A stretch of DNA of 15,168 nt from positions 1 through 15,168 of the forward strand of contig QHOP01000294.1 in NCBI GenBank assembly GCA_003219345.1, read 5' to 3'. The DNA comes from Verrucomicrobiota bacterium. GTDB taxonomy: Bacteria; Verrucomicrobiota; Verrucomicrobiia; Limisphaerales; AV2. The position numbers were made by a program, and so were the translations under genes. Of this stretch, positions 1 to 7,977 are shown piece after piece. The notes beneath the pieces are model-generated. The model saw only the letters and a list, made by a program, of their open reading frames with translations, was not told the DNA's origin and made no database searches. Position 1 is the first letter of the stretch, and each line of letters begins with the position of its first letter.

Positions 1-306
1 GAACTTCACAATTGCGGTGAAGTCGAAGTAATTGGTCGAGGCGGTGATATTCTGCCAGGTCAATTCCTTCCCGCCGACCTTGATCTTGTCGCCAGCCTTG
101 GGTCGAAGCGCGGCTTCGTCCTTGATCTGTTCTTTGAAGATCGCCTCCGAGCCGGTCTCTCCTTCCGGGAGAGAGATTGGGGCGAGCATGACCCAATGGC
201 GAATGTATCCCTCCCGGTCCGGTTTGAAGGCATCCGCCGCGCTGGCGTTCGACATCTCGAGACACAGCAACAAGCCAAGCGCCGCAGTGGAGAATAGATT
301 CTTCAC
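1..306 (-). CDS. Secreted protein of unknown function, N-terminal part (runs off left edge)
   Basis: Reading from a GTG at 304-306 gives 102 codons with no stop before the window edge, so the C-terminus is missing. The first ~24 residues (MKNLFSTAALGLLLCLEMSN, then ASAA) form a typical signal peptide with a hydrophobic core and an A-S-A-A cleavage region. The mature part begins with a tryptophan/proline motif (YIRHWVMLAPI) and a charged segment containing KPKAGDK-like and GKELTW motifs. I have seen this type of start in secreted PVC-superphylum proteins that may bind sugars, but I cannot name the family. The start lies 2 nt after the stop of the upstream dehydrogenase gene (309-311), so the two are almost certainly co-transcribed and perhaps translationally coupled. 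An internal ATG at residue 18 would destroy the signal peptide and is unlikely to be the start. Confidence 0.75.
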   Translation of the reverse strand, partial: MKNLFSTAALGLLLCLEMSNASAADAFKPDREGYIRHWVMLAPISLPEGETGSEAIFKEQIKDEAALRPKAGDKIKVGGKELTWQNITASTNYFDFTAIVKF

Positions 307-308
307 AA

Positions 309-2888
309 TTACTCGTAAAGATTGGCCTTCTTCACCGGGACCGTCACGCCATCCTTTGGAGGCGTGGTCAGCGTTTGAAGATAGGCCAGGATATCGGCAA
401 GCTCCTGTTCTTTCAGCAGCACACCGAGCGGCGGCATGGGCGAAATCGTCAGGCTCTCAAATCCTTTGGCGAACTTCGCGTTCGGGTCCATGAGGCTTTC
501 CTCAATATAGGACTTGTCGCTGCGCACGGCGATGCCGTCGAGGATCGGACCGACGTCGCCGCCCTTGCCGTTGACCCTGTGGCAGGAAGCGCACGCGGCG
601 ACTGGGCTGTGGTAAAACAAATCTTCCCCCCGCTTCACATCGCCCGCGGTCACCTTCACTTCGTTTTCACCGACGGCGACTTTGTGGATGCGTCCCAGCA
701 AGGTCAGCGTGTCGCTCAGGAACGGGTCGCTCATGTTGGCGGCCACGCGCGGCAGTTGCGCGACCACGGTTTGGATTTCGGGAATGGTCGGAAACTCCGC
801 GAGCTTCACGAAGGCAACCTGGCGCGTGAGCAAATCAGGATCCTGAATGATGGCGCTGCTGAAGAAAAGCTGGCGTCCCGCTTCATTCGCGGGCAACGCG
901 CGAATTGCGTTGCGGCGCAGCGCGGCGTCTTTGTCGAGCAACGCTTTTTGATGCGTGTCCTTGTTGAGAGCGCCGATGCCTTCAAGCGACCAGAGCGCAT
1001 GAATCGCGCCTTTGCCGCCCGTGCCAGACGTCACGCGTTTCTTCAGGGCGGGCGCGGCATCCTTGATCTTGTTGTCAACAATCAGGCGCTGCGCCGTGAG
1101 GCTCCAGAATTGGTTGCCACTGTCGAGCGCGGCGACGAGCTCGGGCGACTTCGCGTTGGCGAGCGATTTAATGGAACTCTTCGGGCCGTCCTTCCACACG
1201 ACGCGATAAATGCGACCGTGCGTTTGGTCGCGCAGATCGTTCTCGGTGATATAGGCGCCGCCGCGACCGGTCGTGGCCTGGATGCCTGCCGATTGAATGC
1301 TCGGCGTGGGATTGTGCTGGATGACGAAGCTGTAGAAATCAATCATCCAAACCGCGCCGTCCGGGCCGACCTCGGCGAAGATGGGCGACATCCATTCGGG
1401 CTCAGTCACCAGCGCTTTGTCGTGGAGGCGCGCCGGCAACGCGTCGCTGACCATGAAGGCGTGGCCCGACGCGGCCGTGTAGCCGCCGAAGTTATCCACC
1501 ATGCGGACGTTCGGCGTGTTGGGATGCATGCGCATGCCGGGGGCGAGCGACTTGGCGGAGGGCAACCGGCGAACATTGGCAGCAGCGCTGTCGGCCAGGT
1601 TGGTTGAATCCAGCCGGTAGCCCGGGCGAAAGCCGTTACCGCCGCGCCGGCCAAAGCCAGGCTGCGTCGGGTTCAGGATGTGGGCGGGAAGGTAGCCGTA
1701 GAACGACGGATTTCCGTTGGCCGTTGAGCCGAAGACATCGCCGGCAGCGTTGAGGCCAAAGCCCCACGTGTTGTTGTTGAACTGATGAAGGAATTGGAGC
1801 GCGGAGCCATCCGCCTTGAAACGGAAGATGCCTTGCCCGAACTGAAGGTCTTTGCCGCCGGCGTTGCCGCGGAAATTCGAGTAGCCCACTGCACCGTAAA
1901 GCCAGTTATCGAAACCGCGCGCGAGACTGCTCTGCATCGCGTGTGAGTCACCCACGCCCCAACCGGGAAGCAGGGCTTCGCGCACATCCGCCTTGTCGTC
2001 ACGGTTCGTGTCCGCGAGGAAAAGCATGTGGCGCGCTTCAGAGACGATGATGCCGCCGTTCACGAACACCAGCGCCGTCGCGAGGTTCAACTTGTCGGCG
2101 AAGATGGTGAACTTGTCCGCCTTGTCGTCGCCGTCGGTGTCTTCGCAGATTTTAATCTTGGCCTTGCCCGGCTCGCCGTCGGCAATGAGACCGTGGGGAT
2201 AATCAAGCGCCTCCACCACCCAGGCGCGTCCGCGCTCGTCCCACGCCATGTAGATGGGCTTCACGACGTCCGGTTCCGCAGCGAAGAGCTGGAGATCGAA
2301 ATCCGCCGGGACTTGCGTGTAGCGCATGCTGTCCTTTGGTGAGAGCGGCGCCTGATACTTCACCGGCTCCGGACGGCGCTCGTAATTCGGCACCTCGCCC
2401 GGCAGACGCTGCAATGGAGGACGCGAGGCGAGCAACGCTTCCCACGCTGACTTGGCCTTTTTGCTGACGCCACTCAGGACAGCTTCACGCAACACGGCAT
2501 CCGTCGGACGCTCGGTGTATTTAAGCAGCGCGTTGCCTGCGCTCTTGAAACTGTCGACCATCTTCCGCTGGGCCGCGCTGAAGTCCCCGTCCGGCATTAC
2601 CTGCACGACAACGTCAAAGTGCTTCAGATACGCGTCGGTGAGCTTGGTGAGCGTGGTGAGATGATCGAAGTAGAGCGCTTCCGGCGCCAAAGTTTGGCCG
2701 GGCAGATGAACGTAGTTCGTGCGCGGACCGCCGCCGCCAAAGCCACCGCCTCGCGGACCAGAACGTCCCGCTTCCACTGGTCCCAAAGAGAGCACATGGA
2801 TCGGCCGTTCCGTTGTTTCCGCCGCAAACGTATTGAGGGTAAGCAGTCCTCCCGTTAGAAGAATCAGGATTTGTTTCAGGTTGTTCAT
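309..2888 (-). CDS. PVC-type membrane-bound dehydrogenase with C-terminal cytochrome c heme domain
   Basis: 859 aa from ATG at 2886-2888. Visible order: signal peptide (residues 1-22, hydrophobic, ending TFAA); a Gly-rich and ThuA-like N-terminal region (~25-150); a beta-propeller glucose/sorbosone dehydrogenase-like domain (~190-600) with repeated Asp-rich turns (DTDGDDKADK, DTNRDDKAD) that look like calcium loops; an alpha-helical HEAT-like stretch (~620-740); and a cytochrome c domain with heme motif CASCH at 766-770 and a likely axial Met in SPMPP (about residue 818). This matches the Piru_Ver_Nterm dehydrogenase plus CxxCH heme architecture found almost only in Planctomycetes and Verrucomicrobia. 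The inferred role is periplasmic oxidation of a sugar or alcohol with electrons passed to heme c; the substrate is unknown. It follows the esterase genes after a 210-bp spacer and precedes another secreted protein by 2 nt. No clear Shine-Dalgarno sequence is visible. Confidence 0.9.
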   Translation of the reverse strand: MNNLKQILILLTGGLLTLNTFAAETTERPIHVLSLGPVEAGRSGPRGGGFGGGGPRTNYVHLPGQTLAPEALYFDHLTTLTKLTDAYLKHFDVVVQVMPDGDFSAAQRKMVDSFKSAGNALLKYTERPTDAVLREAVLSGVSKKAKSAWEALLASRPPLQRLPGEVPNYERRPEPVKYQAPLSPKDSMRYTQVPADFDLQLFAAEPDVVKPIYMAWDERGRAWVVEALDYPHGLIADGEPGKAKIKICEDTDGDDKADKFTIFADKLNLATALVFVNGGIIVSEARHMLFLADTNRDDKADVREALLPGWGVGDSHAMQSSLARGFDNWLYGAVGYSNFRGNAGGKDLQFGQGIFRFKADGSALQFLHQFNNNTWGFGLNAAGDVFGSTANGNPSFYGYLPAHILNPTQPGFGRRGGNGFRPGYRLDSTNLADSAAANVRRLPSAKSLAPGMRMHPNTPNVRMVDNFGGYTAASGHAFMVSDALPARLHDKALVTEPEWMSPIFAEVGPDGAVWMIDFYSFVIQHNPTPSIQSAGIQATTGRGGAYITENDLRDQTHGRIYRVVWKDGPKSSIKSLANAKSPELVAALDSGNQFWSLTAQRLIVDNKIKDAAPALKKRVTSGTGGKGAIHALWSLEGIGALNKDTHQKALLDKDAALRRNAIRALPANEAGRQLFFSSAIIQDPDLLTRQVAFVKLAEFPTIPEIQTVVAQLPRVAANMSDPFLSDTLTLLGRIHKVAVGENEVKVTAGDVKRGEDLFYHSPVAACASCHRVNGKGGDVGPILDGIAVRSDKSYIEESLMDPNAKFAKGFESLTISPMPPLGVLLKEQELADILAYLQTLTTPPKDGVTVPVKKANLYE

Positions 2889-2949
2889 TTAGGAATCACC
2901 AGTGTTCGTGAGAGAAGGAAATCTGGGTGGCACGGCCCACTGGCCCGTT

Positions 2950-3062
2950 CTGTCGGGCTACCAGCCGACAGCCTAGCGCAAGTGTGAGTCCGACGACGGT
3001 GATCGTTTCCGCGCGCTCGACTTGGCGGCAGGTTGCCGCCAAGAACGGCCAAGTTGGCCGTT
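2950..3062. repeat. Cluster of three inverted repeats in the esterase-dehydrogenase spacer
   Basis: The 210-bp spacer 2889-3098 has no gene. It contains three stem-loops: 2950-2971 (arms CTGTCGG/CCGACAG, 8-nt loop), 3021-3043 (arms CTTGGCGGCA/TGCCGCCAAG, 3-nt loop, perfect 10 bp) and directly abutting it 3044-3062 (arms AACGGCCAA/TTGGCCGTT, 1-nt centre, perfect 9 bp). The last two would form adjacent very stable hairpins in RNA of either strand. They lack a T-run on the minus-strand side, so they are more like REP-type extragenic palindromes or an mRNA-stability/attenuation element than a classical terminator. The effect on transcription is inferred. Confidence 0.7.
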
Positions 3063-3098
3063 CCCCCCTGAAGAAAGTGAATGGCCCTCGTGTCGTCG

Positions 3099-4391
3099 TC
3101 ACTTCGTCGTCGGTTTGAAAATCAACTGCGAGAAGTTGTAGAGCCCCTTCTTCCAATGTTGGAAGTCATGTGCGTGATCATCCACGTGCCAGATATGCGG
3201 CATATTCTTCTCCTTCAAGTAGGCATGGACGCCCTGGCTGATGCGGATCAACCCGTCCTTGTTGCCGCAGGAGAGGTAGAGAAGTTTCAGTTGCTTCGTC
3301 GCCTTGTCGGGGTCGGGCACGAGTTGTTCGGGTGGATTCGTATTCGGTGCGGAGGAGAAGCCGCCGATCCACCCAAGTGTGTCGAGGTTGGCCAGACCGA
3401 TGTTGAGCGACTGCCCGCCGCCCATTGAAAGTCCGGCCAGCGCGCGGCTCTCGCGCTCGGCTTTCACCGAGTAGTGCGACTCGATGAAGGGAATGATGTC
3501 CTTGATCAGATCGTTTTCGAAAGGTTTTCCCCAGCCGGTTAAGTCCCCGAAGCCGCGGCGCCCGCCGCTTCCACCTGAGTCAGTCGTCGCCCTGTTGGTC
3601 GTCGCGTTGCCGTTGGGAAGGACGACGATCATCGGCTCGATCTTTTTGTCCGCGATTAGATTGTCGAGAATCACATGGGGGACACCGCCCTTGGCCCACT
3701 CCTCTCGCTCATTGCCGCCTATGCCGTGGAGCAAATACAGCACGGGATACTTCTTGTCTTTGGAATAACCGGGCGGCGTGTAAACCTGCATCCAGCGTTT
3801 TACGCCAACGGTCTTTGACTCGTAATCGACCCTTTCGAGTTTGCCGCGTTCGATTCCGTCGCGCGGTTTGTCGAAACCCTCTGGCGGATTCGGAAAGGCC
3901 GGTTTGTCGTCCGGCTTCAACTCGATTGGGCCGCCAAACCCGCGACCACGGCGGCCTTCGGCCGCATTGGTGGAACTGGCACTCGCTGATGTGGTTTGGG
4001 GCGCTGCTGCTTCTGCTTTTGCTCCCTCGCGTTTCGCCGTCGCCTCCGAAGAGCCAAAGTCCCCGACCTTGCGCGTGAACTTAATTTCGTTGCCCGCAAT
4101 CTTGCCGGTATAGGTGATGCGGAGTTCGTTGTCCTGAATCTTCAGGGGCTCGACGAACGTTACGGTGTCACCTTCAACCTTGCCTTCCTTTAACTCGGCT
4201 TCGCGCTTTTCGCCATCGCGTTCAACGTTGGCTTTGCCAGTGACGCTCGTGCCGTCCTGTTTGAGCGCGAACGTGTATTTCTGCAATCCGCGCTGCGTGT
4301 TGAATTCGGCTTTCCACGTGCCGGTGACATCCGCCGAAAGAGCAGAGAGTGAAAAGACCACAAGGGTCAGGAATGTGATGTGAGTTTTCAT
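3099..4391 (-). CDS. Secreted Fes/esterase D-family esterase with N-terminal beta domain
   Basis: 430 aa from ATG at 4389-4391. Residues 1-20 (MKTHITFLTLVVFSLSALSA) are a signal peptide. Residues ~21-110 form a beta-strand-rich accessory domain (DVTGTWKAEF start). A low-complexity Ala/Ser/Gly/Arg linker (~120-160) leads to an alpha/beta-hydrolase domain of the Fes/feruloyl-esterase type (~175-430). Visible catalytic features: YTPPGY, the oxyanion-side HG in LYLLHGIGG, nucleophile elbow GLSMGG with Ser322, probable Asp379 in GNKDG and probable His408 in the HAHDF segment. Expected role: hydrolysis of ester substituents on plant or algal polysaccharides outside the cytoplasm. The start is 26 nt after the stop of the broken paralogue upstream. 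A longer open frame runs in from 5501, but its residues 246-370 are out-of-frame sequence from that broken gene, so the signal-peptide ATG at 4391 is the real start. Confidence 0.88.
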   Translation of the reverse strand: MKTHITFLTLVVFSLSALSADVTGTWKAEFNTQRGLQKYTFALKQDGTSVTGKANVERDGEKREAELKEGKVEGDTVTFVEPLKIQDNELRITYTGKIAGNEIKFTRKVGDFGSSEATAKREGAKAEAAAPQTTSASASSTNAAEGRRGRGFGGPIELKPDDKPAFPNPPEGFDKPRDGIERGKLERVDYESKTVGVKRWMQVYTPPGYSKDKKYPVLYLLHGIGGNEREEWAKGGVPHVILDNLIADKKIEPMIVVLPNGNATTNRATTDSGGSGGRRGFGDLTGWGKPFENDLIKDIIPFIESHYSVKAERESRALAGLSMGGGQSLNIGLANLDTLGWIGGFSSAPNTNPPEQLVPDPDKATKQLKLLYLSCGNKDGLIRISQGVHAYLKEKNMPHIWHVDDHAHDFQHWKKGLYNFSQLIFKPTTK

Positions 4392-4417
4392 GTGTCGTTG
4401 GTTGCTTGGAGTTGAAT

Positions 4418-5501
4418 TCAATTCTTGAATAACAGCGGTGCGAACTCGCGCAGGCTGCGCCGCCAGCTCTGCCATTCGTGCGCGGTGTCTTGGGAGACGT
4501 AGAAATGTGCGTTTACGCCAGCCGCTTTGAGCGCTTCGGTGTTCGCCTTGGGATCGCCGCCGCGGTTGGTGCGGTCGCCGCCAAGTTCGCGGCTGCCGTA
4601 ACTGATGAACACGAGTTTCACCTTCTCCTTGAAGGCAGCCATATCGGTGATGTTCGTCACAGCAATGCTGCCGCCGCTGAAGACGCCGATGTGTGAAAAC
4701 TTGTCGAGGTGCGCAAGCGTGATGGCGCGTGTCTGCATCCCACCCATCGAAAGACCCGCCATCGCTCGGTGCACTTGCGGTAGCAGCGTTCGTCGCGCCG
4801 GCGGTGCTCGGCGCAGTATTTGTTCGGCGCGGTCCAATGTTCCCGCCGTTCTCCATCACGATGATGAAGGGCTTCGCTTTACCCTCGGCGATCAAGTTAT
4901 CCATGATCAAGCTGGCGAGTCCCTGCCTGCCCCAGCCGGTTTCATCTTCGCCCGCGCCGTGTTGCAGATAGAGCACCGGGTAACGCTTGCTCGCGTCCTT
5001 GTCGTAATCCGGCGGCGTGTAAACGAAACAGTGGCGGTTTGTGTTGCTGGTTTGCGCGAAGTAGTAAATTTCGCGGAGTTGTCCATGTGGCACGTTCTTG
5101 AGCGCGTAGAAGTCCGCATCCTTCGCGGGCACCTCGACAGCACTGCCCCAGCGTCCGGCGCCGTAGAAATAGTGGCTGTTCGGATCCGGAACTTCAGCTC
5201 CATCGATGTTGAGCGTGTAATAGTGAAAGCCTTCGTCGAGCGGCCGTGTGTAACCGGTCCACGCGCCGTCCTCACCCTTCGTAAAAGCACTGCTGTCTCT
5301 GAAACTCACGCCGACGCTCTGCGCCTTGGGCGCGACGATGCGGAATTTGACGCGGCCTTCCGAGTTGACCTGCGGATATTGTTTGCCCGCCTGATTGGAT
5401 GGCGCGGGCTTCCAATCATCGGCCGGCGGCTTGTCTTGAGCCACACAAAGCTGGCCCGACACAATCGAAGCAAACGCAAGGAGCGAAAGTTTTGTTTTCA
5501 T
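4418..5501 (-). pseudogene. Secreted Fes-type esterase with CBM48/E-set-like N-terminus, disrupted by deletion and frame change
   Basis: From ATG at 5499-5501 the frame gives a signal peptide (~1-21), an E-set/CBM48-like domain (~40-125; VKFRIVAPKAQSVGVSF), and the first half of a Fes-type hydrolase (~150-245) with YTPPDY, LYLQHGAGEDETGW and IIVMENGGNIG. Near 4770 conserved sequence jumps to another frame: from HRAMAGLSMGGMQTRAIT (nucleophile Ser codon 4748-4750) to the stop at 4418, with HIGVFSGG and the histidine segment DTAHEWQSW. The block normally found between the Gly/Ala-rich linker and the nucleophile elbow, about 30 residues, is absent (compare the intact paralogue, which has ~53 residues between LPNGN and RALAG; here only ~24). 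As sequenced, no active enzyme can be made. It may be a real pseudogene or an assembly error. It follows the FecR-LamG gene after 39 nt. Confidence 0.85.
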
Positions 5502-5540
5502 GTTGGTGTTTGGGTTAAACGGCGGGTTGAGAATTGTGAG

Positions 5541-7139
5541 TCAGTACCTTTTTTGCGCAGCGACGGAATCAGGCTGCGGTTTGCCCTGGGAATACAGTGC
5601 GCGGATTTCGTGGCCGTCCAGTGCCCGGCTGAACACGCAGAATTCGTCCATCGCGCCACTGAAATTCCGAATCATGAAAGGGTCGTTCTCCGGGAGGCCT
5701 TTGGCATTCCAGTTGCCCAACTCCGCCGCGCCGATGCGGAAAGGCGGTGCGATCTTTAGGGCGTGCTCGCTGACCGGGGCTCCGTTGACGTAATGCACCA
5801 CCCGCTTTCCCTTGCCGTCGAGCACGACAGCTAGGTGCAGCCACGTTCCAAACTTCTCCAACGTGACCACGGCCGGGCTGGCGACGATCTGACGACTGTC
5901 CGTGCCCGTGTCGATGACCGTCAGCCCCAACACGCCGTCGCGACGGATCAGCCAGTGAACGGTTCGTGCCTCGAATCCATCGCTCATGAAGAGCGAGTTG
6001 ATCTTTCGATCCAGACCTTTGACAGAGACCCAGGCGGAAAAGGTCAACGACTCGAACTCTCCCGGAACGTTCAATCTCAGGCGGTCGCCCACGCTGTGAA
6101 ACTCCAAGGCTTTCTTTTCCGGCCAACGGCCTTCCGCCCACTGACAACCCACAATCGTGGCATCAGACACGCCGGCGCGGCGGTCGCCCGCGTTACGAAG
6201 CTGCCAGCCGGAAGGCGCGACGTTCTCGAAATCGAAGTGAACCAGCAGGGAAGGATCGGTCTTGAGACGTTTGCAAGCACTCCGCCATTGATCCAACCGT
6301 CGCGCCTCCGCTGCTACCGACCTCGCCTGCAAATCGAACAGCGAAGCGAACGCTGCCGGATTGGCGGCGATGAGGCGGGCCGCGCGTGCATTCTCTATCA
6401 GCGCGCCCGAACCTTCCCGCAAAGTCTGCTCCGCCGCGTTCGCGCCAGTCCGCAACTTCACTTTGCCTTTGAACAGATGCAGTTCGGTTCGCCGATCCTT
6501 CACATCCAACCCGAATGACGTTCCCAAATCGACGATCCGTCCGTGCCGGCAGGATGCCTCGTTCGGAGAAATGAGTTGGAGTTCTGCCGGTCCTTCAGCG
6601 ACCACTCGCGCGCCGCTGTAAAAAACCACCTGCGCCAAACCCGCCTCAAGCCGCAGCCAGCCCGGCTCCAGAGGAGCGCCCAAGCGCGGAATTTCTGCGC
6701 GCCCGCTCCATTGCGCGTCCGCCGTCCGGTTCAGCATCGCGACGGCTTTGCTGGTCGTGAGGGTTCGTTCCGGTGGCCGCACGAGTCGGAAACCCCACAC
6801 TCCGGCTGCAAGCAAGGCAAAACAGGCAGCCAATGCAATGGCCCAAACTTTCCGTCGGCTCTGACGACGCGCGGGATTTTGGGGAGAAAGAACGTTTTGA
6901 AAGGGCGTGATTCTGGCGCCGCCCCTGACAACAGAAGGAGCGGATTCCACTGAAGCGAACAGGTCGGCATCGGACGCCAAGCGTGAATGGAGTTCGAGAC
7001 GCAGAATGTATTCGTCCCGCGCGCCAGCATTGCTTCGCAGTAGCTCATTCAACGCGCGCGCTTGCTCATCGACCGCCGAGCCGTGACAAACGGCCGCCAC
7101 CGCATCATCGAATTCGGGCGAAGGAAAACCGATCTTCAT
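5541..7139 (-). CDS. Membrane FecR-domain protein with C-terminal LamG/concanavalin-like domain (putative sigma regulator)
   Basis: 532 aa from ATG at 7137-7139 (MKIGFPSPEF). Domain order: a cytoplasmic N-terminal region (1-90) with helical anti-sigma-like sequence (LNELLRSNAGARDEYILRLE), one membrane span (~97-117; VWAIALAACFALLAAGVWGF), a FecR-like region outside the membrane (~130-250; GLAQVVFYSGARVVAEGPAE, IVDLGTSFGLDV, HLFKGKVKL), a short helical linker, then a LamG-type jelly roll (~310-530) with FSAWVSVKG, HLAVVLDG and DEFCVFSRAL. This sigma/FecR/LamG architecture is common in Planctomycetes and Verrucomicrobia, where the membrane protein is thought to sense an envelope signal and control the paired sigma factor. 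The ATG overlaps the sigma stop as ATGA, so the pair is translationally coupled. In the FecR part the usual ~20 residues between the CRHGR and IVDLGT motifs are missing in frame (near 6540), which may weaken or abolish function. Confidence 0.85.
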   Translation of the reverse strand: MKIGFPSPEFDDAVAAVCHGSAVDEQARALNELLRSNAGARDEYILRLELHSRLASDADLFASVESAPSVVRGGARITPFQNVLSPQNPARRQSRRKVWAIALAACFALLAAGVWGFRLVRPPERTLTTSKAVAMLNRTADAQWSGRAEIPRLGAPLEPGWLRLEAGLAQVVFYSGARVVAEGPAELQLISPNEASCRHGRIVDLGTSFGLDVKDRRTELHLFKGKVKLRTGANAAEQTLREGSGALIENARAARLIAANPAAFASLFDLQARSVAAEARRLDQWRSACKRLKTDPSLLVHFDFENVAPSGWQLRNAGDRRAGVSDATIVGCQWAEGRWPEKKALEFHSVGDRLRLNVPGEFESLTFSAWVSVKGLDRKINSLFMSDGFEARTVHWLIRRDGVLGLTVIDTGTDSRQIVASPAVVTLEKFGTWLHLAVVLDGKGKRVVHYVNGAPVSEHALKIAPPFRIGAAELGNWNAKGLPENDPFMIRNFSGAMDEFCVFSRALDGHEIRALYSQGKPQPDSVAAQKRY

Positions 7140-7687
7140 GCAACTCCTTCGGGTTTGGCTGCGTGCTCGACGCAAACCTGAAGTGCCTGGCGAATCCGCT
7201 GAAGGGTCTTGTAAGTAGCCGCAACCGTTCGTCCCGAGTTTTCTGCGAGCTTCTCAATGCCGTCGCGGCGGTAGTAGTAGCCTTCCACCAGCGAACGCTG
7301 CTCGTCAGGCAATTTGGCGAGGCAACCTTCCAAATGCCTCAGCCGCGTTTCCAATTCCGGCCGCAATTCTTCGCGTCGCTGCGCCAATTCGTCAGCCAGT
7401 CCACCATCGAGGAGCGCCTGCCAGCGCTTTCGTCGCTCAATCCATTGCTTCGCTTTATTCAGTGCAAACCGGCAGGCCCACGGTGTAAACGGCTGGCTCG
7501 GATCGTAGGCGTCGAATTTTTCCCAAAGCGAAAGCGCGGTTTGCTGCACGATGTCCTCCGCGTCCGCCACGTTCGGCACCAGTGCCGCCACATAACGAAA
7601 GATCTCCCGTTCACTGCGCAGAAACAGCGAAAGAAACCGCTGCTGCGAAGCGCTCGGATCCTCAAACCGCGTCGAATCAGGTGACAT
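7136..7687 (-). CDS. ECF-type RNA polymerase sigma factor, Rhodopirellula/Verrucomicrobium family
   Basis: 183 aa from ATG at 7685-7687 (MSPDSTRF). Region 2 is clear: FLSLFLRSEREIFRYVAALV, the acidic DAEDIVQQTALSLWEKF core, and FTPWACRFALNKAKQWIERR. Region 4 follows: LEGCLAKLPDEQRSLVEGYY, then the helix-turn-helix GIEKLAENSGRTVAATYKTL. Length and motifs fit the ECF family typical of PVC bacteria. It should direct RNA polymerase to a small set of promoters, probably including its own operon. It overlaps the FecR-LamG gene by 4 nt (ATGA). A TTG lies directly before the ATG and extends the frame by one codon, but ATG is preferred. No strong Shine-Dalgarno sequence is seen. Confidence 0.92.
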   Translation of the reverse strand: MSPDSTRFEDPSASQQRFLSLFLRSEREIFRYVAALVPNVADAEDIVQQTALSLWEKFDAYDPSQPFTPWACRFALNKAKQWIERRKRWQALLDGGLADELAQRREELRPELETRLRHLEGCLAKLPDEQRSLVEGYYYRRDGIEKLAENSGRTVAATYKTLQRIRQALQVCVEHAAKPEGVA

Positions 7688-7694
7688 CAAAGAG

Positions 7695-7724
7695 ATTCTA
7701 CCAATACTTCCGGCTTTGCCGCAA
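7695..7724 (-). promoter_or_regulatory. Candidate promoter of the sigma factor operon
   Basis: On the minus strand, TTGCGG (7719-7724) and TAGAAT (7695-7700) are separated by 18 nt, like a sigma70-type -35/-10 pair with a weak -35. The predicted start of transcription would fall within a few bases of the ATG at 7687, giving a leaderless or very short leader mRNA, which agrees with the missing ribosome-binding site. Pattern match by eye only. Confidence 0.25.
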
Positions 7725-7881
7725 AATTGGACAAAGGATTTTCAAGCCGAGAGAAACAGGAGTCATCCAACTTCCATCGCTGGAGAATATACGAAGGGAC
7801 TTTCGTTCGGCGTGATGTCGGTTGCACGCGCCCATCACACCCGAGGTCGTGACGGAAGGCGAGGGTCGGTTTGCAACCGGC

Positions 7882-7977
7882 GCGTCCAGCGGTCATCCAT
7901 TGCACATCGCCCGGACCGATTTTGCCGCCGCCGCCACTGCAATCGCGATGCTCGAACTCGCCTTGATAGACTATGCT
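7882..7977 (-). pseudogene. Pirin-family fragment
   Basis: An open minus-strand frame (8121 to 7687) contains at 7977-7882 the sequence SIVYQGEFEHRDCSGGGGKI, followed by GPGDVQWMTAG. This is the cupin core strand pair of pirins (the family usually reads YxxGExEHRDS...GxxGPGDVQWMTAGxGIxH). Neither the N-terminal PHPHRGF metal-ligand motif nor anything after the MTAG motif is present; after residue RAG the sequence loses resemblance. It is therefore a ~32-residue relic. It is joined in frame to an isochorismatase-like fragment, which indicates a deletion inside an old hydrolase-pirin gene pair. Not expected to be functional. Confidence 0.72.

Noticed and set aside
375..1607. 410-codon plus-strand open frame
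   Set aside because: It is antisense to the dehydrogenase gene, which has clear domains and a heme motif; the translation is Arg/Ala/Val-rich without motifs, as expected from a high-GC shadow frame.
4605..5759. 384-codon plus-strand open frame
   Set aside because: Antisense to the esterase and the end of the FecR-LamG gene; no recognisable domain, composition typical of a complementary frame.
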